The notes under the pieces: model-generated
The model's database searches: none
What the model was told of the DNA's origin: nothing
What the model saw: only the letters and a program-made list of their open reading frames with translations
In this document: positions 26,520 to 35,768 of the stretch, piece after piece
Layout of the letters: every line of letters starts with the position of its first letter
Position numbering within the stretch: position 1 is the first letter of the stretch
Source: Desulfovibrio subterraneus
GTDB lineage: Bacteria > Desulfobacterota > Desulfovibrionia > Desulfovibrionales > Desulfovibrionaceae
DNA length: 64,000 nt
Direction: 5' to 3'
NCBI RefSeq assembly: GCF_013340285.1
Contig: NZ_BLVO01000005.1
Span: forward strand, 152,941-216,940
Translations under genes and position numbers: made by a program

Positions 26520-27146
26520 CTAAAATTCGGGTACGGAGCAGAAGGCCATCTCTTCTTCCGTTGCCGGATGGCAAAAGCGCAGATAGGCCGCATGCAGATG
26601 CAGCATGTCGCCGTCTTCGGCATTGCCGTAGAGAAAATCGCCCACGATGGGGCAGCCCAGCCCGAACTTATGCGCGGCATGAAACCGCAGCTGGTGGGTG
26701 CGGCCGGTTATGGGGATGAATTCCACACGCGTGCGGCCCCGTCTGCGTTCCAGCACGCCCCATTCGGTGATGCCGATCTTGCCGTGGATGGGATCATATA
26801 TCTGATAGGGGCGGTTGAAGATGTCCAGTCGTGTGGGCAGGGTTATTTCGCCGGAATCACCACGCACGTCGCCTTCCAGTACGGCGATGTAGCGCTTGTC
26901 CACACGGCGTTTGGCAAACTGGATGGAAAGCTCGCGCTGCGCGAAGGCCGAAATGCCGAATACCAGCAGGCCGGCTGTGGCCTGATCGAGCCGGTGCACA
27001 ACGGGAATCTCGACACTCTCGGGAAACAGCGCACGCACGCGGTTCATGGCGCAATCCTGCTTGTGCGGTCCCACGCCGGGGACGGAAAGCAGGCCGCCGG
27101 GCTTGTTGACCACTACGATATGTTCGTCGCTGTACAGTATTTCCAC
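26520..27146 (-). CDS. RluA family pseudouridine synthase
   Basis: A 208-aa single-domain pseudouridine synthase of the RluA type (tRNA U32 / 23S U746 class). The catalytic Asp is in VVHRLDQATAGLLVFG; other family blocks are ILYSDEHIVVVNKPGGLLSVPG, KRYIAVLEG and TGRTHQLRFHAAHKFG. Many relatives carry an N-terminal domain that is here encoded separately by the gene 48 bp upstream (27195-28160). Confidence 0.9.
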   Translation of the reverse strand: MEILYSDEHIVVVNKPGGLLSVPGVGPHKQDCAMNRVRALFPESVEIPVVHRLDQATAGLLVFGISAFAQRELSIQFAKRRVDKRYIAVLEGDVRGDSGEITLPTRLDIFNRPYQIYDPIHGKIGITEWGVLERRRGRTRVEFIPITGRTHQLRFHAAHKFGLGCPIVGDFLYGNAEDGDMLHLHAAYLRFCHPATEEEMAFCSVPEF

Positions 27147-27194
27147 AGGGTGTCCTTTGCATTCGGGTGCTGTTTCAGGGCAGGGAAGCGGGGT

Positions 27195-28160
27195 TTATCC
27201 GGTTACCGCCCGTTCTTCAAGCCCGCAGAGCATATAGCCGAGAATGGGGTAGCACTTGTCCTGACAGGATGGGTAGAACTCCCCGTGTTGGCGTGCGCCC
27301 GAGCGGCTTTCACGCCCCCAGTAGAATTCGGCCAGCCCCAGCGGAGTCATGTTGTGCAGAATGGCATATTGCAGCAGCTTGGGGGCGCAGCAGTCGCCCG
27401 TGCCGGTGGGAACACCGCGCCCTGCGGGGAAAATCTCGAACAGCGAGGCCGCCCTGTCCGCCCTGTTGCCGAAGCTGTGCACGCGGTACAATTCGTGGAT
27501 GGCCCGCATGGAACGCTGCGAAAGGCCCTTGCGCTCGTCAACGAGGGCGGCGCGTTCACGCATGAGCAGGTCGATCCGTGTCGGGGCAGGGGCTTCGTCA
27601 ACAGACATGGGGCCAGTGCCTGCCGTGACTACAGGGGCTGTAGTGTCGGGGATGCCTTGTGGTGCCTGCTCAGCCGCGTCGCGCTCATCGGCAATGGCCG
27701 CATCCAGTTCCCGTATGCGTCTGCCCAGCGCGTTGATGACGGGGTCATCCTTGGCAACCTGCGCGTCAAAGGCCGCAATATCTATGAGCGGCGGAACCCA
27801 GCCAGCCACATGCCACACCCGGTTGTACTGGGCGGAAAAAGCGCGCAGCGTGCCATAGCCACCGTCCTGTGTGCGGACAACCAGCACGCCGAACATCTGG
27901 CCCCGTGCCACGCCGTGCAGATAGTCCAGCGAGAAATGCGGATCGGCGGCATCGTCCGGTGCCTGCATGTCTATGCGCCCATGCTGCTCAAGAAGGCGCA
28001 TGAGCGATGCGCATTCGGCACGCGCCACGCCTGCGGGCAGGGTATGTTCCCTTCCGCAACGCGGGCACAGGCCGCGCGTGGTGACAGCGGCATCATACAG
28101 CGGGTGCGATGCATCCGGTGCGGCGCCGTGCGGCAGGTCTATGGTTAGCGGGAAAAGCAT
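27195..28160 (-). CDS. RluA-associated domain protein (usually fused to RluA)
   Basis: A 321-aa protein whose C-terminal third matches the domain often fused in front of RluA-type synthases: GTGDCCAPKLLQYAILHN, PLGLAEFYWG, FYPSCQDKCYPILGYMLCGL. The N-terminus has a possible Zn site (CPRCGREH). A Glu/Arg-rich helical segment lies in the middle. Here it is a separate gene immediately upstream of the RluA gene on the same strand, as if the fusion had split or never formed. The biochemical role is unknown. Confidence 0.75.
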   Translation of the reverse strand: MLFPLTIDLPHGAAPDASHPLYDAAVTTRGLCPRCGREHTLPAGVARAECASLMRLLEQHGRIDMQAPDDAADPHFSLDYLHGVARGQMFGVLVVRTQDGGYGTLRAFSAQYNRVWHVAGWVPPLIDIAAFDAQVAKDDPVINALGRRIRELDAAIADERDAAEQAPQGIPDTTAPVVTAGTGPMSVDEAPAPTRIDLLMRERAALVDERKGLSQRSMRAIHELYRVHSFGNRADRAASLFEIFPAGRGVPTGTGDCCAPKLLQYAILHNMTPLGLAEFYWGRESRSGARQHGEFYPSCQDKCYPILGYMLCGLEERAVTG

Positions 28161-28187
28161 ATGCGGGTTTTCCGTGCGGCAGAGCGG

Positions 28188-28793
28188 TTAGCGCAGAATG
28201 CGTCCTGCCTGCTGCAGGCGGGCGGCCTTCCATACGAAATTGGCCACATCCTTGTTCACGTTGCTCTCGAACCGCTTGATCTGATTCACCACATCCTTGT
28301 CGAGCTGGTCCGATTCCGTACCGACGTACACTTCGCCCCAGAGGCGCTGGATGACAAAGGAGCAGGCCGAGAGAATGGCCACAAGTCCGCATGCCTCGTC
28401 GGTGAGTTCGGACGAATCCTTGCCCTGCAGAAAGCCTGCATGCAGCGAGTTGATCTCGCCGCCGCGCACGTTCAGGTAGTGTTCAAGCTGCGCCCCTGTG
28501 GTGGGTACATCCAGCCTCGTGAGGCGGAAGGGGGATTTCTTCTTGGTGTGCTCGCCAAGGCGATGCCAGAACGCGGTGAAGGCTCCGTAAAATGTCTGCG
28601 ATGCAGCCTTATCCGCAAAGGCGGGCTGTTCTTCCCAGAAGATGGTGAAGAGGGCTACCGGATTGATTTCCGCAGGGGCAACCGTTTCACCCATCAGAAA
28701 AGCTCTTATGGCGGCGAAATCATAGGTGCAGGGGTACAGAGCAAGCTGGTTTTCTACCTGCTCACGTATGGCAGTATCGGAAAGAGTGGTCAC
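28188..28793 (-). CDS. Conserved hypothetical protein
   Basis: A 201-aa soluble, mostly helical protein with no motif I recognise. It lies 27 bp upstream of the RluA-associated gene on the same strand, so the three genes probably form an operon. No signal peptide and no Cys pairs. Confidence 0.6.
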   Translation of the reverse strand: MTTLSDTAIREQVENQLALYPCTYDFAAIRAFLMGETVAPAEINPVALFTIFWEEQPAFADKAASQTFYGAFTAFWHRLGEHTKKKSPFRLTRLDVPTTGAQLEHYLNVRGGEINSLHAGFLQGKDSSELTDEACGLVAILSACSFVIQRLWGEVYVGTESDQLDKDVVNQIKRFESNVNKDVANFVWKAARLQQAGRILR

Positions 28794-28959
28794 TGGCAGC
28801 CTCCGTGCAGTTTCAGAAAAGAGTCCGGCGCCGGCGGAAAAAGTAAATCCCGCATGCGCCGGGTATCAGTAGCTCAGAGTGCCGCATATGTGAAGAGCCG
28901 CATGCAGAGGGGCAACGTCCCTCTTGCCGGGACGGGGTTCATGCAGTAACTCGCACGCC

Positions 28960-29859
28960 ATGATACTCCGTAAGGATTCTTCCGCGCCGTGCCCGACAGG
29001 CTCAGAGTCTGCATCTCGGCGTGGTGAACAGGCCTTTCCTTGTCCGGCACTGCGTCCTTTTGTGGACAGATACTGGACATGGGAAGCTGGTTCCAGCCAA
29101 TCTACCCTGCAGCCACGATTCTTTCCCGGAACCGGGATGGAATTGATTTTTCATTACGGCCCACCATTCAATTACCGGCTTGGAGCGGGAGAGTTACGAC
29201 AAGCCGCTCCGGCACATGTTATGTGCCTCAGAGAAACATCGGCGGAACTGTTTCCGGCAGAGCATACGGGATTTCTGTCTGTGCGGTTGCGTTCGGGCGC
29301 GTTTAACCGCTTTTGTCCGACACCGGCCGGACATCTGACAGACGGGTTTACAGATGCCCGAGATCTGTTTGGCGTAGCTTTGGGTGACATGGAATTGCGC
29401 ATTGCCGAGGCTGGAGACTTTTTTTCCAGAGTTGCGTTGGTGGAGGCATTTCTGCTGGAATGCTTCACGGCCAGGGCCGGTGAGTGGGATGAGCGAATTT
29501 TTGCTGCTGCCCAGCAACTATATTATGGATATGCCGAGGGGATCGTAGATTCCGCGCTGGCTCTTGCCGGAGTAGGGATACGCCAGTTCCAGCGGAGATT
29601 TCAGGAAGATATGGGGATGGGACCCAGGCAATTCATCAAGATATCGCGTTTTCACCATGCGGTGCGCTCTTTGTTGCTGAATGAAGCGGAGTCTCTTCTT
29701 GAAGTCGCCCTGCAGCACGGATATTATGATCAGTCGCATTGCATCCGCGATTTCAGGATGTTCGCTTCAATGCGGCCATCAGAATTTTTGCCAGTTACGC
29801 CTCGCATGACGCATTTTTACAATACGAGTCGGCCGGCGGGGTTTAGAGACGCTCCATGA
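28960..29859 (+). CDS. AraC family transcriptional regulator
   Basis: About 299 aa from ATG 28960 (ATG 28924 is an alternative; neither has a strong ribosome site). The N-terminal ~130 residues resemble the DUF6597-type sensing domain (CPALRPFVDRYWTWE, FFPGTGMELIFHYGPPF). The C-terminal ~100 hold the two helix-turn-helix units of AraC (VGIRQFQRRFQEDMGMGPRQF and QHGYYDQSHCIRDFRMF). It is followed 28 bp later by a small monooxygenase-like gene that it may control. Confidence 0.85.
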   Translation: MILRKDSSAPCPTGSESASRRGEQAFPCPALRPFVDRYWTWEAGSSQSTLQPRFFPGTGMELIFHYGPPFNYRLGAGELRQAAPAHVMCLRETSAELFPAEHTGFLSVRLRSGAFNRFCPTPAGHLTDGFTDARDLFGVALGDMELRIAEAGDFFSRVALVEAFLLECFTARAGEWDERIFAAAQQLYYGYAEGIVDSALALAGVGIRQFQRRFQEDMGMGPRQFIKISRFHHAVRSLLLNEAESLLEVALQHGYYDQSHCIRDFRMFASMRPSEFLPVTPRMTHFYNTSRPAGFRDAP

Positions 29860-29887
29860 TAAACAATAACTTTCATGGAGGTAGCGA

Positions 29888-30193
29888 ATGATAATTCTCA
29901 TAGCGACGTTTCAAGCAATACATGGCAAGAGTTATGAACTAGAAGCAGCCTTTCGCGGAATGATGGGGCCGACTACAGCTGAACAGGGTGCGTTGGAATA
30001 CCGCCTGCATCGTTCTCTGGAACGTAATGATACGTTTTTCTTTTACGAGAAATATGCTGACAAGGCTGCTATGGATTTGCATCTGGCGTCTTCACACTTT
30101 GCTGTCCTGATGGAAAAAGTGCAGCCGATGCTGGCGGGAGCACCGCAGGTGGATACGCTTGAGTTTCTGGAGGGGATTCCGGAAAGAGGATAA
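29888..30193 (+). CDS. ABM-type (antibiotic biosynthesis monooxygenase fold) protein
   Basis: A 101-aa small ferredoxin-like fold protein of the ABM/YgiN group. It starts with the typical strand MIILIATFQAIHGKSYEL and has EQGALEYRLHRSLE and FFFYEKYADKAAMDLHLASSHF. Members act as quinol monooxygenases or cofactor-free oxygenases. GGAGG precedes the ATG. It is followed by a strong terminator, so it forms a short unit with the AraC gene. Confidence 0.85.
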   Translation: MIILIATFQAIHGKSYELEAAFRGMMGPTTAEQGALEYRLHRSLERNDTFFFYEKYADKAAMDLHLASSHFAVLMEKVQPMLAGAPQVDTLEFLEGIPERG

Positions 30194-30194
30194 C

Positions 30195-30222
30195 AAAAGG
30201 GGCCGCAAAAGCGGCCCTTTTT
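30195..30222 (+). terminator. Intrinsic terminator after ABM gene
   Basis: AAAAGGGGCCGC / GCGGCCCTTTTT hairpin with an AAAA loop immediately after the stop codon. Confidence 0.88.
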
Positions 30223-30425
30223 GTTTAATTGCGTTGTGAGCATGATTCCGGTCCGGGGATGCGGAAGAGCACGGGGTTAAGTATTGCCATGTATCACGCT
30301 TGATAATTGAATAAGACCCTATTGTTTAATGCGGTCTTCGTTCTTGAGTTCACGGCTTGAAGGTCGTCGGAGATTAGCTTTGTGCAGCTGTGTTGCCGGG
30401 GTGGGCTTTATTGGTCTCCGGAAAA

Positions 30426-30761
30426 TCAGCCTTTCTTGACCACGGAGGTCTTCAGCATCATTGCGCCGAAGCCGGGAATCTTGCAGGAAATGTCGTGCAC
30501 GCCGTCTTCGGGTTCGACGAGCTTGATGCCCTTGACCTTGGTGCCCTTCTTGATGGCGGAGGCAGCGCCCTTGACCTTCAGATCCTGAATGATGATGACG
30601 GTGTCGCCATCCACCAGCACGTTGCCGTTGGCATCCTTGTAGACACGTTCCCCGGTTTCGCCGGGCTTCATTTCAAAACCGCATTCCGGGCAGATGATCA
30701 TGTTGCCGTCGGAGTACATGTATGCGGAGTTGCACTGCGGGCAATTGGGGATGTTATCCAT
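30426..30761 (-). CDS. phnA: PhnA/YjdM family zinc-ribbon protein
   Basis: A 111-aa protein with start ATG 30761 (GGAAG upstream), giving the usual family length. The N-terminal zinc ribbon is [21 protein letters not shown]; the C-terminal SH3-like domain is [18 protein letters not shown] and [13 protein letters not shown]. Historically named for alkylphosphonate uptake, but its function is unsettled. It stands alone. Confidence 0.9.
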   Translation of the reverse strand: MDNIPNCPQCNSAYMYSDGNMIICPECGFEMKPGETGERVYKDANGNVLVDGDTVIIIQDLKVKGAASAIKKGTKVKGIKLVEPEDGVHDISCKIPGFGAMMLKTSVVKKG

Positions 30762-31028
30762 GAGCTTCCAACCTGTAGTTTTGCCTCTCAGTTCCGGAGG
30801 CGTGTATCGAAAAAGGCCTGTTGGCCGCATCCTGACGCGATATTGCGATAAGGACAAGCAATCTTCGGTTCATGCGGCCTGTCCTGCTGGCAGGGAGCCG
30901 GTTGCCGTCTGCGCACGCGGTGGCAGGGGCCGGATGCTGACGGCACGGCAGGTTTCTGCAATTCCTGACCGCCCGGCAGCGGATAAAAGTAAAGGGCCGC
31001 ATCTTGCGATGCGGCCCCTTGACTACCG

Positions 31029-31105
<77 letters not shown>

Positions 31106-31110
31106 GTTTG

Positions 31111-31186
31111 TGGTGGACGGTGCAGGGCTTGAACCTGTGACCCCCGCCGTGTGAAGGCGATGCTCTACCAGCTGAGCTAACCGTCC
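31111..31186 (-). tRNA. tRNA-Val (CAC)
   Basis: 76 nt with encoded CCA. Acceptor GGACGGT/ACCGTCC; D-arm AGCTCAGCTGGTAGAGC; anticodon loop TTCACAC gives CAC; T-arm CAGGTTCAAGCCCTG. Five bases upstream of the tRNA-Asp on the same strand. Confidence 0.94.
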
Positions 31187-31263
31187 GTGAAGGAGCACTG
31201 TTTATATGGAGTCCGTTCCGCTGTCAACAGGATTGCGACACCTTTGTGACGGTTTCTGAAAAA

Positions 31264-31965
31264 TTATTCTATGCTGATGTCAGCGGTGCGCGTCAGCACT
31301 GTTCTCTGGGCTGTTGCCGGGCCTGTGTGCAGCAGCCACACTGCGGCCTGTTCTATGTAGAGCGAAGAGGCGGAAAGGCCGTCCACCGGCAATATGACCT
31401 GCAATCCACGCTGGGCCGCACCCGTGGCCGTGTGCAATACCGCCCCGTGGGCTGCGGTGCCGGTGATGATGACGGCGTTAACCCGCAGGTCTTCAAGAAT
31501 GGTCTGCAAGGGAGTGTTCAGAAACTTGTCCACGCTTGCCTGCACGATGGGGTCGCCATTTTCCGGAGTAACGGGCGGCAGGATGGTTTCGCGCGTGCCT
31601 TTGGTGGTGAGGCTGTAGACAACGGGCATTCCGGCCTTGCGGGCCTTGTCCATCAAGGCGGCTATGCGCGGCACGGTTTCAAGACAGCGTGGCCGGCGGT
31701 CTGCGTTGCAGGTGCGCTCTTCAATATCCAGTATGAGCAGAGCTGTTGTGGTGTGGTCCACAGACACGGACTGCAAGGGGGGAGGTGCGGGTGCCTCGGC
31801 ACCTGACCATACTTCGGATATGTCTTTGTATTCGGCGGCGCGCACGGGCAGGGCGGCCAGCAGTACAAAGGCCATGCCCAGCATGGCAAGCTGCAGCAGG
31901 TGCCGCGTGAAAGATGACGAAAGGGCAACGGTGTGCGCTTTGGCAGTGTGGTTGAATCTGGACAT
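31264..31965 (-). CDS. Exported isochorismatase-fold protein lacking the nucleophilic Cys
   Basis: A 233-aa protein with a basic N-terminus, then a signal sequence (LLQLAMLGMAFVLLAALPVRA) and the isochorismatase-like fold: TALLILDIEERTC (catalytic Asp region), KARKAGMPVVYSLT, ENGDPIVQASVDKF (Lys). In cysteine hydrolases of this family the third catalytic residue is a Cys in a GxxTxxCV-like turn; here it reads ITGTAAHGAVLHTA, with Ala at that place. True isochorismatases also lack this Cys, so it may be a different hydrolase or a non-catalytic binder. Export is unusual for the family. It stands alone. Confidence 0.78.
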   Translation of the reverse strand: MSRFNHTAKAHTVALSSSFTRHLLQLAMLGMAFVLLAALPVRAAEYKDISEVWSGAEAPAPPPLQSVSVDHTTTALLILDIEERTCNADRRPRCLETVPRIAALMDKARKAGMPVVYSLTTKGTRETILPPVTPENGDPIVQASVDKFLNTPLQTILEDLRVNAVIITGTAAHGAVLHTATGAAQRGLQVILPVDGLSASSLYIEQAAVWLLHTGPATAQRTVLTRTADISIE

Positions 31966-32186
31966 GGCATACTCTCATGGCACTTGGCGGGCCGGTTGGG
32001 GGTTGCCGATAGAGGGGCATGGGGCCGACAGGGATATCTATTGAGGAGACCGGATATGGGAACTCCAGTATTCAGCATTGCCTTATGGTGGAAAGGTGTC
32101 AATGAAATCCTTTGGCGAGGCTTCCGTCTGGAAATCGGCGGTTCCGGTTTGGAAACCGTCAGGCAACCGTGAGGCAGCAGGCAAGG

Positions 32187-32274
32187 ACTGGCCAGATGCC
32201 GGTCAAATCTCTGCCAGATACTGTTCAGATACCGGCTGGCTCCACAGTTCAGACAGCGGGAATGCAGGGGGCCA
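32187..32274. repeat. 11-bp tandem array (8 units)
   Basis: Successive 11-mers: ACTGGCCAGAT, GCCGGTCAAAT, CTCTGCCAGAT, ACTGTTCAGAT, ACCGGCTGGCT, CCACAGTTCAG, then weaker units. Period read directly from the sequence; the core TGGCCAGAT/TGCCAGAT is shared with the other arrays. Confidence 0.6.
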
Positions 32275-32289
32275 GTTACAATACAAGAA

Positions 32290-32323
32290 AAGGGCCGCCC
32301 TGGTAAAGGCGGCCCGTTTTTTG
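32290..32323. terminator. Terminator downstream of flavodoxin
   Basis: GGGCCGCC / GGCGGCCC stem with an 8-base loop and T-runs on both strands (GTTTTTTG on plus, CTTTTCTT on minus). Confidence 0.75.
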
Positions 32324-32464
32324 CCGGATGGCATCTATATATGGATGCAGTGTGTGCTTGAAGCGCGTGTCAGCATATTCATGTTGATGCACTATTGCCA
32401 GCTGGTGATGTCCGTGGAGATAGTCGTGGCGAGATCCGCCACTTCCCCCGCATCGGCACCGTGC

Positions 32465-32982
<518 letters not shown>

Positions 32983-33067
32983 TGCAAGACCTATTTTGCG
33001 ATGCGGAGAAAAATTTGGTTGCGCCTCGGCAGCGGGCCGTATGATTCTTATAGGAAGCAATGGAAAC

Positions 33068-33294
33068 AGCCCTGTCACTCAGGTGGCAGGGCTGTGATGG
33101 TTGATGACAAAACTTCGTTTTCAGTAAACCCACATTCCCGTTAAGCCGGGACTGAAGTTCAAAAACGGATTTGCATCGCTTATACGAGGTGCAGGAACGT
33201 TAGGTTCCTGCCCGGCGGAGCCAAATTATACCAGAAATGACTTTGTCAGTAGTCTGAACAGCTCTGTCACTCAGGTGGTAGGGCTGCGATGGTT
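33068..33294. repeat. Dispersed repeat module, copy 1, with duplicated flanking hairpin
   Basis: The module proper (33116-33257) matches 48690-48830 over ~140 bp with scattered differences; identical stretches include TTCAAAAACGGATTT and CCTGCCCGGCGGAGCC. It contains the small hairpin AGGAAC-GTTAG-GTTCCT. On its left is CAGCCCTGTCACTCAGG...CAGGGCTG (33068-33100), on its right a diverged copy of the same ~34-bp sequence (33261-33294). No ORF. Confidence 0.75.
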
Positions 33295-33320
33295 CAGAAT
33301 GGGCACCTGACGGCAGCTAA

Positions 33321-33929
33321 TCAGCGCTTCTGCTCCATGGTTTCAAAGCAGGGTATGCACAGGGTCTGTCCGGCAAAGCGTCTGGTGCGCGATTCCATGG
33401 TCATCTCGCCGCATTTGCCGCAGCACAGGCTGGCCAGTATGCATGCCGGACTCGGGGGCGGGGTTTCCAGCTCCTGCACATCGAAGAGGTTTTGCAGCGC
33501 TTCGCTCATGAGATAGGCCTGCTGATTGCTGCGCAGTTCTTCCGATTCTTTTTTCTCTTCCGCCGTGGCAACACCCTTGAGCACTTTGCCCATCAGTTCG
33601 CCCATGCGGGCCGTGTTTCCGCGTGCCTCGGGGCGCAGCAGGGCACGAAAGCCCTCTTGGGCAGGGCGGTTGTAAAAGGAAAATGCCATTTTGCCGTAAT
33701 CGCGGTGGATGAGGTTGCCCTTGCCGTAGGTGCAGCCTAGCAGGTGCTGGATGGCGTCCACCCCGCACATGTCCGTTTCAACCACGGCAACAAGGTCGCT
33801 GTCGCGCGCGTCCGGCCAGCGCAGGCGGGCCAGTTCTGCCGCACGGATGCCTATGCTGAGTCCCGGACAGCTGTGTCCGTGGAAGTCGATAACCTTCCGG
33901 ATGCGTTCTTCACTAAAGGTGGCGGGCAT
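33321..33929 (-). CDS. FmdE family protein with C-terminal zinc ribbon
   Basis: A 202-aa protein starting at ATG 33929 (homology starts there; it overlaps the end of the ATPase gene by 17 bp). The N-terminal FmdE domain carries IDFHGHSCPGLSIGIRAAE and VVETDMCGVDAIQHLLGCTYGKGN, with conserved His/Cys that bind a metal. The C-terminal zinc ribbon is CCGKCGEM...LCIPCFE. Named after a subunit found with formylmethanofuran dehydrogenase; in sulfate reducers it is common next to metal transporters. Here it is the last gene of an importer operon, suggesting metal delivery or sensing. Confidence 0.85.
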   Translation of the reverse strand: MPATFSEERIRKVIDFHGHSCPGLSIGIRAAELARLRWPDARDSDLVAVVETDMCGVDAIQHLLGCTYGKGNLIHRDYGKMAFSFYNRPAQEGFRALLRPEARGNTARMGELMGKVLKGVATAEEKKESEELRSNQQAYLMSEALQNLFDVQELETPPPSPACILASLCCGKCGEMTMESRTRRFAGQTLCIPCFETMEQKR

Positions 33930-34698
33930 GGGCAGGTTCCTCCATGTGCATGGGCACCACAAACGGGTAGCCGTTGAGTTGATGAATTTCCACGGGCAGG
34001 CCGTATACCTCTTCCACAAGGCTGCCGCATAGCTCGGTGGTATTTCCGGCTGCGAACACCTTGCCGTCTTTCAGAAAAAGGTATTTGTGGGCGAACCGCA
34101 GGGCCGTGTTGAGATCGTGCATGGTCATCACGGCGGCAAGGCCATGGCTGTCCACGATATGTTTGAGTAGGGTCATTATCTCCATCTGGTTCCGCATATC
34201 CAGTGCGCTGGTGGGCTCGTCGAGCAGCAGAAGGCGCGGCTCCTGTACCAGCGCACGGGCAATGGCCACCTTTTGCAGCTCGCCACCGCTCAACTGGTCT
34301 ATGAAGCGCAGTTCCATGTGCTTCAGGCCCAGTTGTCTGAGCACCGCATCCGTCATGCACAGGTCTCGCTCACCTGTTCCCCATCGTATGTGCGGTTTGC
34401 GGCCCATGAGCACGGCGTCGAACACGGTGAGCCGTGAAACCTCGTTGCGCTGGGCCACGTAGCCCACTTTTTGCGCTATCTTGAGCGGGGTGCAGGCGAG
34501 CACGTTGAGATCTTCCACCTGCACGCTGCCCGCTGCGGGCCGATGAATGGCGTTGATGCATTTGAGCAGGGTAGTCTTGCCCACGCCGTTGGGGCCGAGA
34601 ATGGCCAACAGTTCGCCGCGTTTTACCTCGAATCGGACATCATCCAGCACCGGATGGCTGTTGTACTGGAACAGCAGTCCATGCACGTTGAGAATCAT
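33913..34698 (-). CDS. FecE-type ABC transporter ATP-binding protein
   Basis: A 261-aa ATPase with Walker A GPNGVGKTTLL, Q-loop YVAQRNEVSR, signature LSGGELQKVAIARAL and Walker B LLLLDEPTSALD. It energises the FecCD-type permease encoded just upstream (4-bp overlap). It is the standard ATPase of iron-siderophore, haem, cobalamin or metal-chelate importers; the substrate is not visible. Confidence 0.93.
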   Translation of the reverse strand: MILNVHGLLFQYNSHPVLDDVRFEVKRGELLAILGPNGVGKTTLLKCINAIHRPAAGSVQVEDLNVLACTPLKIAQKVGYVAQRNEVSRLTVFDAVLMGRKPHIRWGTGERDLCMTDAVLRQLGLKHMELRFIDQLSGGELQKVAIARALVQEPRLLLLDEPTSALDMRNQMEIMTLLKHIVDSHGLAAVMTMHDLNTALRFAHKYLFLKDGKVFAAGNTTELCGSLVEEVYGLPVEIHQLNGYPFVVPMHMEEPAHARHL

Positions 34699-35765
34699 CG
34701 TCTTGTCCCCCGTATGATGAGGTAGATGAGAACCGGTGCGCCCATGAAGGCCGTAAGCACGGAAACAGGGAGCACCTGCGGCGCAAAGAGGAGCCGTGCC
34801 GCCGTGTCGGACACCAGAAGCAGCAAGCCACCGGCAAGTGCCGATGCGGGCAGCAGGAAACGGTGGTCTGCTCCTATGGCGCGACGCACCAGATGGGGCA
34901 CTACAAGGCCCACAAAGCCGATTATGCCCAGAAACGCGATGATGACGGAGGTGAGCAGCGATGCCATGAACATGCCGAGCATGCGCACGGCATCCACCCG
35001 CACTCCAAGGCCGCGTGCTGTTTCGTCACCTGCATCGATGGCGTTGTAGTTCCAGCTGTTCGCAAGAAAGAACAGGGTGCAGCCGCCCGTTGCCATTGCG
35101 ATGATGCCAAGCTCTTTCCATGACGCCCGGGCCACATCGCCGAAGGTCCAGAACACCATGGCCGCAAGCTGCACATCGTCCGCAAAGTATTGCAGGAACA
35201 TGGTGGCCGCCGTGAACAGGGCGCCGAGAGTAACGCCGGAGAGCACCATCACTTCGGGCGTGGCACCCCGCGTGCGGGATATGAGAATGATAACGCCCGC
35301 CGCCAACAGGCTGCAGCCAAGAGCACAGCCGGTGGTGATGGCCGGATGCGTTATGGAAACCGCACCCACGGCGGATGATGTCATTGTGCCTGCAGAGAGA
35401 ATCATGACGCTGAAGGCGGCACCGAAGGCCGCCGCGTGGGATATGCCGAGGGTGAACGGCGAGCCGAGCGGGTTGCGCAGAATGGATTGCATGGCCGCGC
35501 CGGAGACGGAAAGCCCTGCTCCGGCCACGATGGCTGTGAGAATCTGGGGCAGGCGTATGTTCCACACAATGGCCTGCACCTGCCTGCTGACCTCCAGTCC
35601 CGCAAGACTTCTGATCACTTCGGCTACGGGGATGCTGGCCGCCCCCGAGGCGATGGAAAAAACAATGCCCAGTGCCAGCGCACAGCAGGTAGCCAGCATG
35701 AACAGCAGCTTCATGCACAGGTAGCGGCGATAGGATGCCGGTGCCTGCCCGTCTTCAAGGTGCAT
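34695..35765 (-). CDS. FecCD-type ABC transporter permease
   Basis: A 356-aa polytopic permease with about ten helices, of the BtuC/FecCD family. Family blocks include GIVFSIASGAASIPVAEVI, WNIRLPQILTAIVAGAGL, SGAAMQSILRNPLGSPFTLGIS and GIIGFVGLVVPHLVRRAIG. It starts 3 bp after the binding-protein stop and overlaps the ATPase gene. Confidence 0.94.
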   Translation of the reverse strand: MHLEDGQAPASYRRYLCMKLLFMLATCCALALGIVFSIASGAASIPVAEVIRSLAGLEVSRQVQAIVWNIRLPQILTAIVAGAGLSVSGAAMQSILRNPLGSPFTLGISHAAAFGAAFSVMILSAGTMTSSAVGAVSITHPAITTGCALGCSLLAAGVIILISRTRGATPEVMVLSGVTLGALFTAATMFLQYFADDVQLAAMVFWTFGDVARASWKELGIIAMATGGCTLFFLANSWNYNAIDAGDETARGLGVRVDAVRMLGMFMASLLTSVIIAFLGIIGFVGLVVPHLVRRAIGADHRFLLPASALAGGLLLLVSDTAARLLFAPQVLPVSVLTAFMGAPVLIYLIIRGTRR

Positions 35766-35768
35766 GGG

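Larger units (their letters stand above)
31966..32464. other. Intergenic region with an 11-bp tandem array and a terminator
   Basis: 500 bp between two minus-strand genes. It contains the 11-bp array (32187-32274), a GC-rich terminator (32290-32323) and diverged echoes of the repeat at 32110-32180. No coding potential supported. Confidence 0.5.
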
